Shown here in pieces: positions 45,509-58,043 of a DNA stretch of 64,000 bases. The notes beneath the pieces were generated by a model. The model saw only the letters and a list, made by a program, of their open reading frames with translations. It was not told the origin of the DNA and did not search any database. Source of the DNA: Macrotrachela quadricornifera (lineage: Eukaryota; Rotifera; Eurotatoria; Philodinida; Philodinidae); assembly GCA_022393335.1 (NCBI GenBank), contig JAJEKB010021555.1:330968-394967 (forward strand), given 5' to 3'. Both the position numbers and the translations under genes were made by a program. How positions within the stretch are numbered: the stretch's first letter is position 1; the number at the start of each line of letters is the position of its first letter.

Positions 45509-46370
45509 TATGTGATTGTGATGTCTGCAATCTCTGTTACCGAGCAGCATCCATAGCTTGTCATATAAAAATTGATTAAATAAGTGCCACTAGCAACAGT
45601 TGCAAATGATTGTCAGATAACATCACATGCGTAAGATGAGTCTCTATACACCTCTTCTGTGTTATAGTAACAACTGCCACCATTCGGACTGTGTGTTCAA
45701 CCAGTTAAATCACCAATTTCAAAACCACTGTTTGTGATTAGCTGTGTGTTTCCATAATAAACTGTGATGTCATCTAATATCCATCTATCAGAATCATAAC
45801 GAAAGTAGAATGCAAGTGTTGCATTCGTGCTTGCAGCAGTCCAATTGTAAGAGTATTTGGATATAGTTAGGATAGTTCCAAATGTCTGTTAATAGATTTG
45901 TAACAAAATAAAGAATGGATCGATTACTAATGTAATCCGAACAGATTTGAATAGAAGTTGCTATCGAACGTAAAACGAATAGAAAAACGAGCATATTACT
46001 TCATATACTGCAATAAGCATTTACCAGTGGTTGTAGCTACTCAAATAGAAAATCCGTTTTTTCCTCCTAATAGAGAGTTGAAAAAGAAGAAGTAGGAGTT
46101 TAAGAAGTATTTGATTACGTGTTAGTGCAGTCGTTGTTTCCGAAGAAATCGTGCTTGTAATAGCTGAATCTAGTAAACAATGTTTCAATGTCTTCTCTGC
46201 AAATATTAATCCATATTAGAAGACCCCTTTTGTTGTTTCTTCTGGTTAAGATATACCTCTAGAATCACTCACAATACAATGCCCATCAATACTAATGCTA
46301 AAATGAATCCAATTATGAAGCTTAATCGTTCCGAACGACAGCAACAGAAACGTACATACGGAACTATAAG
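45509..46370 (-). pseudogene. Decayed membrane-anchored surface-protein gene with DUF642-like beta domain
   Basis: Minus strand: a Cys/Arg start and hydrophobic anchor (CCCRSERLSFIIGFILALVL, about 46354-46280), a Thr/Ser exon after TTTACTAG (DSAITSTISSETTTALT, about 46185-46130), and a last exon 45885-45509. The last exon encodes YSYNWTAASTNATLAFYF, WILDDITVYYG and NSGFEIGDLTG, typical of carbohydrate-binding-like modules repeated in bdelloid surface proteins. Two TGA codons interrupt it (after GDLTG and after CDVI), the first where Trp is expected in related repeats. Exon phases between anchor and stalk could not be reconciled. Same plan as the surface-protein genes at 4049 and 25850. Confidence 0.6.
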
Positions 46371-46738
46371 AGAATTTTTGTCAATCATTTATCCAATATT
46401 AAAATCAAACTTTGAATTAATCAACGGTATTGATGTTTTGCTTATTATTAACAGAGAATTAAAAACAATTTTTTTTTGTATTATCAATTAATAACCACAG
46501 ATGTCTCATCACTGTTTGTTGTTATAGTAAGAAGAACAGTATTGAATGTAAATAAAAAATGAAATGTACTGAAGATAGATTCATTCTCTGCAATAATGTG
46601 CAAGAAGATGTGGTTGATAAGAGGAGAGTGAGAATATGAATGAAAAGAATATGAGAAGACAAAATAATTCTCATTCTAATAATGTGAACTTTGTCATCGA
46701 ATAGGTTGACGCATATCCAACATTGTAGGTTAATAAAA

Positions 46739-47257
46739 TTAATGTAAATTAACGTTTATTTTGGTTTTTGAATAATTCGAAAATAGCCATGTATGTTTCT
46801 TCTTTTGTATATTACTACTATTGTTTGATTGATCGTATAAGAATCCCATAACTATGATACCAACAAATGAACTAAATTGTCCAATTGAAAACAACGCTTT
46901 CGACTGATGTGAGGGTGATAAAGATTCACGAATATATTTATTGATAAAATTCGATGATTCAAATGTCAATAATATAGTGAAACCAAGAAATCCTCCAATT
47001 ATTAATCCAATCGTTTGGCAAATTGATGACCATTGAGAATTCAAAGCAGAACATAAACAAACAGACCATCCATCAACAACAATATCGTGACTTGAATTCA
47101 AAAAGCATCTCAAGAAGAAAATAATTGTTAATTCAACAATTTCGAGAATGATCAAGAAAGATTTCAAATAGAATGACAAAATTAAGAATGATCGGTGTCC
47201 AAAGAATTTAAAAACTGTGTGAATATGACACGCAATTGAGTGTATCCTGTTATTCAC
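46739..47257 (-). pseudogene. SLC33A1 (acetyl-CoA transporter)-like fragment
   Basis: Minus-strand frame carries HDIVVDGWSVCLCSALNSQW (codons about 57-76) followed by CQTIGLIIGGFLGFTILLTFESSNFINKYIR. This is close to the signature of the endoplasmic-reticulum acetyl-CoA transporter family (QDIAVDGWAL, then NTIGQ.GF.LG...L.FES.DFCNKY.R). The preceding 55 residues do not look like the expected N-terminal helices and the C-terminal half is absent, so this is a broken or partial copy. Not a shadow of the MFS gene, which lies to the right on the other strand. Confidence 0.65.
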
Positions 47258-47837
47258 ATGACGCCTTCTAAGAAGTCAAATAGGCAACAGCCTTGTCTCA
47301 TCAATTTAATCTTTATGACAAGAAAGTAACTTTTCATTTTAGTCACACATTTCATAGGGATTGGTGTAAATTACACATATCGTACTGTGTGAAAAGAAGA
47401 GCGCTACCATCAAAGTAAACCGATACCTCAATATATAAATTATTGATTGTAGTTATTTGAAAAAATATTACCAATATCTTCAAGACGATTACATGTAAAA
47501 AGAATTGAGAAGATCGAACATATAATTAATGAAAAAAAGATTTTTAACCTTTAGAATCGTAGATTTTTATCTTCAAGTACGATTCATTTTATCTTACTAT
47601 ATGTACACAGAGATTATTTTTTACTTGTTCTGAATTTTTTTTTCTTTTCAAGGGAATATAGTTAAACTGAGTGAGTATTATATGAAACAGATACCACTGA
47701 CAAATGATATTCAATATTAAAACAAAATATGGCCATTTTCTCTTATGATTGAATATCGGATTTTTGACTAGACAGTTTATCTTAATAAGAGTTTCAAAAT
47801 AACTGATTGAATATGTTCTATTCTAGTTAAATAATCA

Positions 47838-49665
47838 ATGACAAAAGAAAACACGACAAAAAATCCATCTCGTATAAGAATTTATTTGAATCAACCATGG
47901 TATTTATTCAAAACTGGATATCTTATATTAACATGGATTATGTTGGTAAGTTTTAGCATATTCTCATTATAAAAACGAATTTTGTTAATATTTCAGAGCT
48001 CTCATTTGGAATTAATTGGTCCAACAATGTCAATACTTGCATCAAATATGCAAGTAACTTATAGTGGTATGGGGACAGTACTTGCATCGAGAAGTGCGGG
48101 ATATTTCGTTGGAAATCTTCTTGGTGCTATTCTACAAATTATTGTCAAAAATCATTCTGAAGGTCTTCTCTTTGTTGCATTGATTTTACCTTCTATTGGT
48201 AAAAAAGTATTAGAAGTAAAATTTTTCTTAACTTCTTTTCTATTCAGTGTTATTTGCAACTCCACATGTAACCTCATTGATAATAATGTGTATTCTCTCT
48301 TTTATTCAAGGACTTTCAAAAGCTTTTACAGATTTAGGTAAATTAATTTTTTTTTTTTCTTGTCAAAATAAGTTGCATATGAATGAATTTCTAGGTGGAA
48401 ATAATCTTGCACTAAGAATGTGGGGTGCTCATGCAGCAGCACCATTAAATGCAGTTCATTTAGGATATGGACTTGGTGCTATTTTTATTAATTTACTTGT
48501 TCGACCATTTATTACGAAGAAAGCTTCTTCGATTGATAATGGAAATGGTCATAGAATTAATTCAAATATTATTATTCCATATTCAACTATTGCAGTTTTA
48601 TGTTTTTTAATTTCACTTGGACATTTAATTTTTTATATTTTAAAATTAAGAAATCGACGACAAACATTACAAGTACAACAGGTAACTACGTAGATATTTC
48701 CAAGATGAATTAAACAGGAAAAAAATATATCTCATATGTTAAGGATGACTATACTGCTGTGAGTACCAATCCAGACGTTGTTGTTAATCAATCAATAGAT
48801 ACAGAAAAATATTCTCCATATTCTCCTCGAACATGTGGTTATGGAAATTTTCAATATGGTTTAATTCTTTCCACAATATTTATTATTTATGTATTTTTTA
48901 TCGGCGGAAAAAGTCAAACATTTTCAAAATTCTTTTTTTCTTATTTGAAATCTGATCAATTTAATCTTTCAACTGAAGCTGCAAGTTGGGGAATGATTCT
49001 TTTTTGGGTTTTATTTTCAGTAAGTATCGAAAAAATAGTCGAATATTAAAAAATTTTTCCTAGTTACTCTGAATATGAGCGACATCTAGAAACCTCACTA
49101 TAGTTTTAATCGAAATTATGTTTGATGAATCACTTATTTACAAATAATTTTGTCAAAAAATAGATTGGACGATTAACATTTGCTATTGTATCGGTGTTTG
49201 TATCAGTGGATAAATGTTTGAATTTAATCTGGTTTGGAGCTTTATGTCTTTCTATTGCTTGGCTTATTTTTGTTTGGGTGATCGGTTTAACATTAATAAG
49301 TTTATGTGTCCTTGGTGGAATAACTGGTTTAATATTTGCACCAATATTTGCCTTATCGTATGCATTTTTTAATCAAAGATTAAATGTTATTCCAGTGCTT
49401 CTTGCTTTACTTTTATCTGGAACAGCATTTGGTGCAATGACATTGAATAAAATAGCTGGTAAGATTTTGAAATAATAAATTAGATTTTTATATTCTTTTT
49501 ATCAATATTTAAGGTGTAGTAATGGATCACAATCCAAAACATTTTCCAACACTTTTAGCTATTTGTATATTAATGGCAATTATACTTTATATTATTTCAC
49601 ATTTTATCTACTTCTTTCATCAACGAAATCTAAAGAAGAATGATAAAACTTTAGTTGTTGAATAA
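47838..49665 (+). CDS. MFSD4/NaGLT1-like major facilitator transporter (seven exons)
   Basis: Exons 47838-47945, 47997-48198, 48248-48337, 48395-48681, 48744-49019, 49164-49458, 49514-49665. All introns are GT-AG and 50-144 bp, and the total of 1410 nt gives 469 aa, close to the family's usual 480-510. Recognisable segments: the N-terminal LELIGPTMSILASNM, then MGTVLASRSAGYFVGNLLGA (MFS motif A-like loop between helices 2 and 3), GLSKAFTDLGGNNLALRMWG and LHLGYGLGAI-type helix 5 (here VHLGYGLGAIF), a hydrophilic central loop (about residues 225-260), and six further hydrophobic segments. These match MFSD4A/MFSD4B (SLC60/NaGLT1) proteins, sugar or solute transporters of the plasma membrane; substrate here unknown. 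Start chosen at the first ATG upstream of the conserved helix 1. Confidence 0.85.
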
Positions 49666-49785
49666 ATTTCCGTATGCTTATGCTTAAACGTGTTATCAGT
49701 CTGAAACATAGTCTCCTTCTAAATAAAGAAAGAATATATACATCTTTTTCTAGATATAAATCAATAGAGAAAAGAAAAAATTAAA

Positions 49786-51606
49786 ATGCATCTTTTTTTT
49801 ATAATGCTTTTATTAATCGTTTTTGAAAGTACCTCGATGTATGATGGACGAGTGCCAGACATTTTCACTAAATATCCTGATTCTCGTTTTCATGGGGTTG
49901 GTAATCCGAATATTACACTCGAATATGACTGCGCACTGCGAGCTTTTGCCATTGAAATGGCTGCCTATATCGCACCCGAAGCGTCCAAAGCGAACTGGAC
50001 GATACTCACACAAAGTGCCTTTCAAATGAATCAATGCAATAGTACGTGGGATAAATCCAATCAACCATCAACCTCCACTAAGTCATTTAAGACGCCATCA
50101 ACAATGGCTAGAGGTACCTGTCATCATACGATATTTGTGTAGGATTCGAAAGGCAATGATCTATTCGATGGTACTTTCGAACGACCAATGAAAACAATTC
50201 TAGGTGCTCTATCTTTCACATGTACTCTACGGACTATGCATGACAATGGTAGTACAATATGTATGACGATACGTGGAGGAACTTACTATCTTGGAACAAA
50301 TGCCACAACAACAAGTAGTCAAATTGGTGCAATTGTACTCACCAGTGCTGATAGTTATCTTGTTATTAGAAACTATCCAGATGAAAACGTTGTATTAAGC
50401 GGTAGTGCACTTTTACAATTGCAATGGTCTGTTCATGCGAGAACAGTAACTGGTGGTACAATTATAAAAGCTCAGATACCAGCTTATATCAATCTTGATC
50501 AGTTCAATGAATTGTATATCGATGGAAAACGAGCGATTGTAGCAAAAACTCCTAATGGTGATCCTTCTACTCAGGGATTGTATGCAAGCAATCCAGGATT
50601 TTTTGATGAAGCACAGAGTTGGATACCATCAAAAGAAATTCCAAGTATGTAAATTTATATTGACAATCCTTTCCGCAACGGAACAATATTCAGTTATTAT
50701 CAAGATGGTATAGGTGGTGGAGCTTCCGTTTTTAATCCACCAAGAAATTATTGGAGTGTTACCACTCCACGTGGTGTTCTAAACTATGTTGTTCCTCGTG
50801 GTCTTACAGTAAAAAATGGTCAATTACCTCGTTTAAGTAATTGGAGTGAACCTACTACTGGTTTAGTACACACTTTTCATGGTGGTTATTGGGGTAGTTG
50901 GGTGTTTGAAATAGCTTCAATCGATAGTACACAGAATACAATTATACTTGGACGAGGAGGTTTTCATGAAGCACATGGTTGGGATAATGGTGGTGCATTC
51001 TATGTTTCAAATATTTTTGAAGAACTTGATTCGCCTAATGAATGGTTTTTAGATTAAAATACTCGTACACTTTACTTTATGCCTAATGATACTATGCCTC
51101 AGAACTTTGTTGCTAGTCAAATTCCTTGCATCATATCGGTGAGTGGTAGTGAAATTGAAGATCTTGCTCAGAATATAGTGATTCGAGGTTTAACATTAAC
51201 GCAAACAACGAATACTTATATGAGAGATTATATGGTACCAAGCGGTGGTGATTGGTCTGTTCATCGAGGTGGAACTATTTTCTTGACAAATACAAAAAAT
51301 ATTACTATTACACATAATCTATTGACAGAATTAGGTAGTAATGGTATCGTTCTCATTGATTATAATCATGATACTACCATTTCTTTGAATGAATTTGTTT
51401 GGTTAGCTGATTCGGGTATCATTCTTGTTGGTACAACGAATGGTATCGATGGTTATAGTGTCGCAAGTCAACCAACTAATACGTTGATACAATCAAATAT
51501 ATTTCATGAAACGGGAATTTACATTAAACAATCATCACCAATTTTTATTACTGTAAGTCGTAGTGTGACTGTTATTGGTAATCTTATGTTTAAACGTTAC
51601 ATATAG
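49786..51606 (+). pseudogene. Secreted right-handed parallel beta-helix protein, three in-frame stops, 3' truncated
   Basis: One frame from ATG 49786 to the stop at 51604-51606 is broken only by TAG 50140-50142, TAA 50650-50652 and TAA 51055-51057; no frameshift was found. The N-terminus is a signal peptide (MHLFFIMLLLIVFESTS). After the first stop comes the start of a parallel beta-helix (DSKGND..DGTFERPMKTI, TIRGGTYYLG, NYPDENVVLSG). Later come WFLD*NTRTLYFMPN, NIVIRGLTLTQT, ITITHNLLTELGSNGI and TTISLNEFVWLADSGI, the coil repeats of DUF1565/beta_helix proteins, usually polysaccharide-active. The frame ends inside the helix (VTVIGNLMF), earlier than relatives. Could be a recent pseudogene or a gene needing readthrough. 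Confidence 0.75.
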
Positions 51607-52575
51607 TCAACATATAATATAACATTTTGAGAAGACGCGTGAGAACTCAACTATCGGTCTAATGTTATAATTGACGATAGTAATTCTTTTTTTTTATTCA
51701 AGAATTGTTACTCAAGAAGATTTCAACATTATGAAATTTAGATATTTTGCTTTTTCTGTAAGGCTTGGTGATCGTCAAAAAACTAATCGTATCTGACACT
51801 TATGATCATTTATCAAATCTCAGTTATAATTTCTTTTTTTTTAAATTCTCATTACTCTTTGAACAAATCGAATAGTAAAATATATTGCAATTTTTACTGA
51901 TTATAATTAATATTCATTTATATTTTTCTTGTGATTATATATTTCTTTTAGATGTTAAATTTAAATATAGATGAATTCCCTCCTAAAATTTTATTCTTTT
52001 CAAATAAAACAAAAACTTTGAAAAGATTTTGAGATACATGCATGTTCATGTAAAATCTTTAACAAAAATTGTTTACTTGAGATAAAAATAAACCGTTTTT
52101 AAAAAAATTTTCTTTAAGATATTGTCGAAGTTTGTGATTAGGTAAATATAAATAAAGTAAAAAAGGTATTTTTATATATATTCCAGTTATAGAAAGAATA
52201 CAACTTGATCTCCATTCAATCACAAATACAATACGCAGAAAAAGCAGATGTTTTAATAAATACCTCGAGCATGTAGACATTTTCTGTTTAAATTAATAGT
52301 TGATAGTTTTGTTGTCATTCTAATAACATGTTAAGCCAATGGTTTTACTTTCAAAATAATTAATAAATTACAATAACTAATTAAGAATTGAAGGAAAAAT
52401 AGTCTGTATACACGAAACCAGAAGGGAATTATATTTAAATTTGTACAATTCTATAATGTAAAAAATTATCAAATTCATTATTAAAATAAATATATATCTC
52501 TGATGAAAGAATAAAATAAGGTAAAAGTAAGATTATAGCTACTTTCCATTGCATACTAAATGAAATAAAAAACCG
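51607..52575. other. AT-rich intergenic, no gene seen
   Basis: Many poly-T/A stretches. The open frame at 52059-52280 (minus) has no domain. Confidence 0.35.
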
Positions 52576-52577
52576 TA

Positions 52578-53324
52578 CTTAGGGCATACCAAAAGTACGG
52601 GCAGTGACATTTCAATACCAAGTAATAGACTTCGAGTAACTTTCTTTCTATATAGTCTGATAGAGAAAAAAGCTCTATCTTTCTATGCTATTTGATCATA
52701 CTTCAACTAACATGATAGTACTAAATTATCTGTAAAACTAATTTCGACTGGTTGTACCGGCTGTCTAAAAATGTTTTTCCAGGAGGGGAAGAACAATGTT
52801 GTGATTGTAAATAGAGTTAATAGCAAGTTTTATACCAAATGAAAGCGCATCAGAAATAGGATTAATCAGTATTCGACACTAATGATTCTATCAATCTTTT
52901 TATATCAAACATAACACACTTCTAGAAATTTTCGTAGCATTACATCTGTAATGAACCATTTTTATTCACACCGTTTCTAAAGACTTGTTACATTCGATAT
53001 AAAAAGCTTTGCAAAACTCTTACCATTTAATACTGGTAAATCCGATTTCTGATACGCTTTCATTTGGTATAAAACTTGCTATTGACTCTATTTACAATCA
53101 CAACATTGTTCTTCCCCTCCTGGAAAAACATTTTTAGACAGCCGGTACAACTAGTCGAAATTAGTTTTATAGATAATTTAGTACTATCATGTTAGTTGAA
53201 GTATGATCAAATAGCATAGTAAGATAGAGCTTTTTTCTCTATCAGACTATATAGAAAGAAAGTTAATGGAAGTCTATTACTCGGTATTGAAATGTCACTG
53301 CCCGTACTTTTGGTATGCCCTAAG
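52578..53324. mobile_element. TA-flanked MITE with about 290-bp inverted repeats
   Basis: Left arm starts CTTAGGGCATACCAAAAGTA and right arm ends with its exact complement. Arms (52578-52870, 53032-53324) are almost identical over about 290 bp around a loop of about 160 bp. TA on both sides (52576-52577, 53325-53326) suggests a Tc1/mariner-type target. No coding frame. Confidence 0.8.
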
Positions 53325-53326
53325 TA

Positions 53327-53990
53327 TATATCTTTTAAATAATCGTTGTTCGGATAAATAACTAAGAAAAATCGGTTTCTTGTATTATTGTTAATGCATA
53401 AAGAACTAAATAATTAACCATAGCTTGAAAATAAGGTACAACAGTATATGATATAGTACAATTATCGAAAATATTTGGATGGAAACCATACAATATTTAA
53501 TATATTATCCAATGAAAAATACAAAGAAAACTAACTAAACTAACATTACATCTTAATGACTTAATTATCATATGAAAACCTGGAATAAAAATAATTGGTA
53601 AAGCGTATATTCATCTTAAGACAATGATGATCGATAGGATAATGATTTGTATTAAGATTATGATATGAGCTGCTTCAAACATTGCCTTTTCTAAAAAATA
53701 AGTGTGTATCAATGTATAACTACAATAAAAGAAAAATTATTTTATTGATAATGATACATAATTATCAACACTTTTATTCTGATAATATCATATCGAAAAA
53801 AATAGGTATCTTCTATTCTTGTACCATACGAGCACATAAAATATTCTAATATGTATCTTTATTAAAGAAAACCAAACGTCATTTTCGTCCATCTTACATT
53901 TTTCCTATCATCATCAACGTCACTAGTGTAGTTATCTTCGATTATATATATTAAAAAAGTTTTTTTTTTTATATATCAGCTTGTACGAGC
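53327..53990. other. AT-rich intergenic, no gene seen
   Basis: No open frame or repeat of note. Confidence 0.35.
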
Positions 53991-54915
53991 GTAACGCGAT
54001 GACGTTTTGACTACATTTCATTAAGTTTTCTCAGAAGTTAAATGGGCGGGAAAGGTTCGTTCGTTCAGTAAACGATGTGTCTCTGCCTTCTTTAAAACTG
54101 CCCATAATATGAGCTCGTTTGAATGAGTCACTTGGAAATTACAGCTAAAACGGATGATGAAACGCGATGACGAAAAAGGGACAAAAAGTTGAGGATGACC
54201 TGTCTGTTCTCTATTTTGTTGCGAATGTTTAGTATATGAAGAGGGACATTCTACAGACGTTTTGTAGCCAACAGTCTAATGTACTCAACAGGTAAAAAGA
54301 TTCTTTAAATAGGCTTCTTGTTTTGATGAAGAATTGGTTTTATTAATATAACGCGATGATGCTAAGTTTTAAAGTAGAGTTATCTATGCATGTTCTTGAT
54401 ATGTATTTAGCTGTGGAAAGTCAGAATAGTATTTTATTCTTCGTAATCAGGTCAAACCTGCATTAAGATTTAGGTTTATTAGTCGTTTTAATACAAAAAT
54501 GATACAACAAACTTGGATTGGTTAATATAGCAATACTTTAAAATTGACATATATTTTTCGATTTTCTCCATAACAGTATGTTTAAAACATAAAACTAAGT
54601 ACATATTCGGAATCAGCACAAAAGACTACGTCGAATCGGTGAACTTGTATTGGGAAATATGAAATATCATTTTTTTCGAAATTTTGATCCAGCTAATGGG
54701 TGGTAGAAGGTTTTGTGTCCTTCCTTATCACTCTACCAATTCGACTTACTTTTTTTGCATTAATCTGCTGTATTCTGACGGGAACTTTTAACAATTACTA
54801 AAAAATCATCATACAGTTCTAACAGTGATTTTTGAAAAAAAAATCTCTATGTGAAATTTTTCTTTTGAAGTATGGAAAATTATGAGAAAAAGGGTGAAAA
54901 TCGTCACCGCGTTAC
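53991..54915. mobile_element. Candidate inverted-repeat element with GTAACGCG termini
   Basis: GTAACGCGATGACG at 53991-54004 faces CGTCACCGCGTTAC at 54902-54915 (one mismatch). Two further AACGCGATGA motifs occur inside (about 54161, 54350). Non-coding. No target duplication identified. Confidence 0.45.
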
Positions 54916-55087
54916 AAAAAATTATCATAACGTAGAGTCTTCAAAAAATAAAAATATATGTATTAGATAGCCCATAAAAAATTAGCTTTAGATCAGAGAT
55001 GGACGGGGCGGGGCTGTGGCGGTGCGCTGCGAAATTTCGCGGTTTCCCCGCCTCTTGATAATATTAAGTCTTTTAAGATTTTTTTCT

Positions 55088-56535
55088 TAAAGGACCCCGC
55101 CGGATAAGTCAACAAATCTGCCACCCTCTAGATAACATTCTAATTGGTTTAAAAAGAAAGCCCGAACATTTTTACGTAGTTCTGTATATTTTTTTCCATA
55201 ATTTCTTTTTGCCAAATGAATTTTTAAAGAGACATTCTATCTGAGGGAATATATGCCTTTTTCTACCATGATAAATCTATAGTATTGACTATTAGAAATT
55301 TTTATTGGTTGATTGTTTTCTTAAGTATTATATACCAAAAGATGCAGCTAATTTTGCTCTACAAAATGATCATAAATGATCTATGTTTAATGTAAACAGA
55401 GGATAAAAGTCAATTACATCAATTTATGAAATATATGCGATTTTTAGCGTTTTTTGGAAAAATGGTTCCAGTGTCATCCACCGTTTTTCCTTTTAACTCA
55501 AATGACAAGACTGAAACTTTCTCAAAAACTGCGTTATCATCCACTTTAAAAAATGGACTAGTTTTTGTTTGAAACAAATTAGTCCAAGAGGGTCATTCAC
55601 TATTAACACTTTATAAGAAAAGCACATGTTCGTAGAAAATATCAAAAAAATAGATAATATTTCAATGTTTTCATTGTTAAAAGTTGTTAATTATAGAAAA
55701 CAAACATTACATTCGGAATCAGCGTGCAAAAATACACTAAAAGCGCTATTTATAATCAAAAAATAATTCTGATCGAAATTTCACCCATACCCCCCTCAAC
55801 CCTCTATTCTTTGAATTTTAACCTATACGCTCCTGCAGACTAAATTTTTATGGGAATTATTTTTTGATTATAAATAGCGCTTTTAGTGTATTTTTGCACG
55901 CTGATTCCGAATGTAATGTTTGTTTTCTATAATTAACAACTTTTAACAATGAAAATCTTGAAATATTATCTATTTTTTTGATATTTTCTACGAACATGTG
56001 CTTTTCTTATAAAGTGTTAATAGTGAATGACCCTCTTGGACTAATTTGTTTCAAACAAAAACTAGTCCATTTTTTAAAGTGGATGATAACGCAGTTTTTG
56101 AGAAAGTTTCAGTCTTGTCATTTGAGTTAAAAGGAAAAACGGTGGATGACACTGGAACCATTTTTCCAAAAAACGCTAAAAATCGCATATATTTCATAAA
56201 TTGATGTAATTGACTTTTATCCTCTGTTTACATTAAACATAGATCATTTATGATCATTTTGTAGAGCAAAATTAGCTGCATCTTTTGGTATATAATACTT
56301 AAGAAAACAATCAACCAATAAAAATTTCTAATAGTCAGTACTATAGATTTATCATGGTAGAAAAAGGCATATATTCTCTCAGACAGAATGTCTCTTTAAA
56401 AATTCATTTGGCAAAAAGAAATTATGGAAAAAAATATACAGAACTACGTAAAAATGTTCGGGCTTTCTTTTTAAAACAATTAGAATGTTATCTAGAGGGT
56501 GGCAGATTTGTTGACTTAGCCGGCGGGGTCCTTTA
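55088..56535. repeat. Large near-perfect palindrome, about 680-bp arms and 84-bp loop
   Basis: Left arm about 55088-55769 and right arm about 55854-56535 are reverse complements with only scattered differences. Outer ends share AAAGGACCCCGCCGG. Inner ends share AAGCGCTATTTATAATC. The left outer flank (54995-55060) is an additional GC-rich patch (GGACGGGGCGGGGCTGTGGC). The open frame at 56354-56590 reads through the right arm and is not a gene. Likely a foldback element; no target duplication found. Confidence 0.85.
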
Positions 56536-57533
56536 TTTTTATTGGCTAATTTTTAGTTTTATAAGAGAAAATGTATGTTTTAAACGATAATCATTTTTAT
56601 TATCTAATGAATTAATATAATCATATGTAATTTAACAAATAAACTACGTAGAAAAAATTGAATTCATTAATAAAAATTCTGAAACGTTATTTTTAGTTAA
56701 TATTGACTTCTAGAAAAATGAATATTTCTTAAATTAGACTTCTTCAAATAAATTTTCCATGATGATTTCTAGGAACGGGAGCACGTAAGAACGTAAATCG
56801 ACCCACCAATGGATCAGCGTGTGCAATACATCATTTCATATGGAATTTTACGGCGATTCTTTCTATGCCAAATTCAATCGATTTCGAAAATGATTAGATA
56901 ATTTCTAACTCCACCTTTTCGATGTACTATTTAAAATGATGGTAAAATACCATATATATGCCCTTAGTCCAGTATATATTTGCGTATAGATGCCTTTACA
57001 GTCACGTTTCTACATAATCATTCGATAGAGCTTTCCAAGCTTTATACGCTAACTAGTGGCGTAACCACCGATAGGGGGGCACGGAGGTGCAATGCCCCCC
57101 CCCCTGTAAATTTTTTCTGAATGTGAATATTTTTTTTTAAGATTCACTACTTATGTTATGTATGCCAGACGCACATCCACTATTGCTGTTTAGCACTGGT
57201 TAAAAAGACAAACATATAGTGTGAAATGTGAAAGAAGTTGTTATTTCTCAAATACAAAACCATTCTAAATTATTTAGAATCAATCGGAGAGCTGGAAGAA
57301 TCCAATATACAAATATTCGTCTACATTTATTTAAACTAGCGTTCATAATTGTGCTAATATTCACAGTAATATGTTTTCTCCTAAACCACAATTCAGACAA
57401 AGGATCAAAGTATTTAATTGAGTATTTAAGTAAATAATGGAGTGTAGTATATGAATAATTGTCACGATTACAAAAGAAATCATTAAATATCGGTAGATGA
57501 AAATAATTTGTATAAAATAGTATGTTGGATTTG

Positions 57534-57815
57534 TTAACTGTTAGACAATATTAGAATCAGCTGTTGTCATCTATCACTTTTGTGTATTCTCTTCTCGATG
57601 CTTTGATATTTCTCCTCTCATTACGTCATATATACTTTTCATTCTGTTATACTATCATGGGCATTGTCTCTTTTCTGTTTCTTTCCTTTCTATGGAATGG
57701 TAGGTTTTTTCCGTGCTTTATTCTCTACGAAGTATTTTTCTTTGATTCACTTAGATATTACCATACCCAACGAATTGTTTAGAAGTCTTGTTACAGGCAT
57801 GTCGTTTGCATACCT
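57534..57815 (+). repeat. Diverged LTR-like sequence related to 13704-14028
   Basis: Begins TGTTAACTGTTAGACAATAT and shares ATCAGCTG.TGTCATCTATCAC with the solo LTR at 13704, and ends CCTTCACA. The middle is diverged. Hydrophobic open frames at 57564-57861 fall here and are not genes. Confidence 0.4.
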
Positions 57816-58043
57816 TCACATTAGCGGTATAACCACCGGGGGTGCAATGGCCCCTCTGTAAATAGCTTTGTCCCCGTTGTAAATTTTTCATTGAAACAGG
57901 ACAAACTTTTCTATTTATCTACCGTGAGATAGTATGTTTGTGACCTTAGAGAACATCTAATTTTACGCGCACAGCAGATAAAAACTTTTTAAAACAATTG
58001 TCATAAGCGTAGCTGCCTTCGACGGTAAAACATTGAAAACATA

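Noticed and set aside
49786..51606. Reassigned stop codons (TAA/TAG as Gln) as the genetic code of the organism
   Set aside because: The intact genes (SIR2-NACHT, MFSD4-like, M35, surface proteins) end normally at TAA and have no internal TAA/TAG, so reassignment is not supported.
56354..56590. Open frame of 78 codons
   Set aside because: Reads through the right arm of the large palindrome; the left arm has the mirrored sequence and no domain is visible.
57564..57861. Two overlapping hydrophobic open frames
   Set aside because: They fall in T-rich LTR-like sequence in two frames; hydrophobicity reflects base composition.
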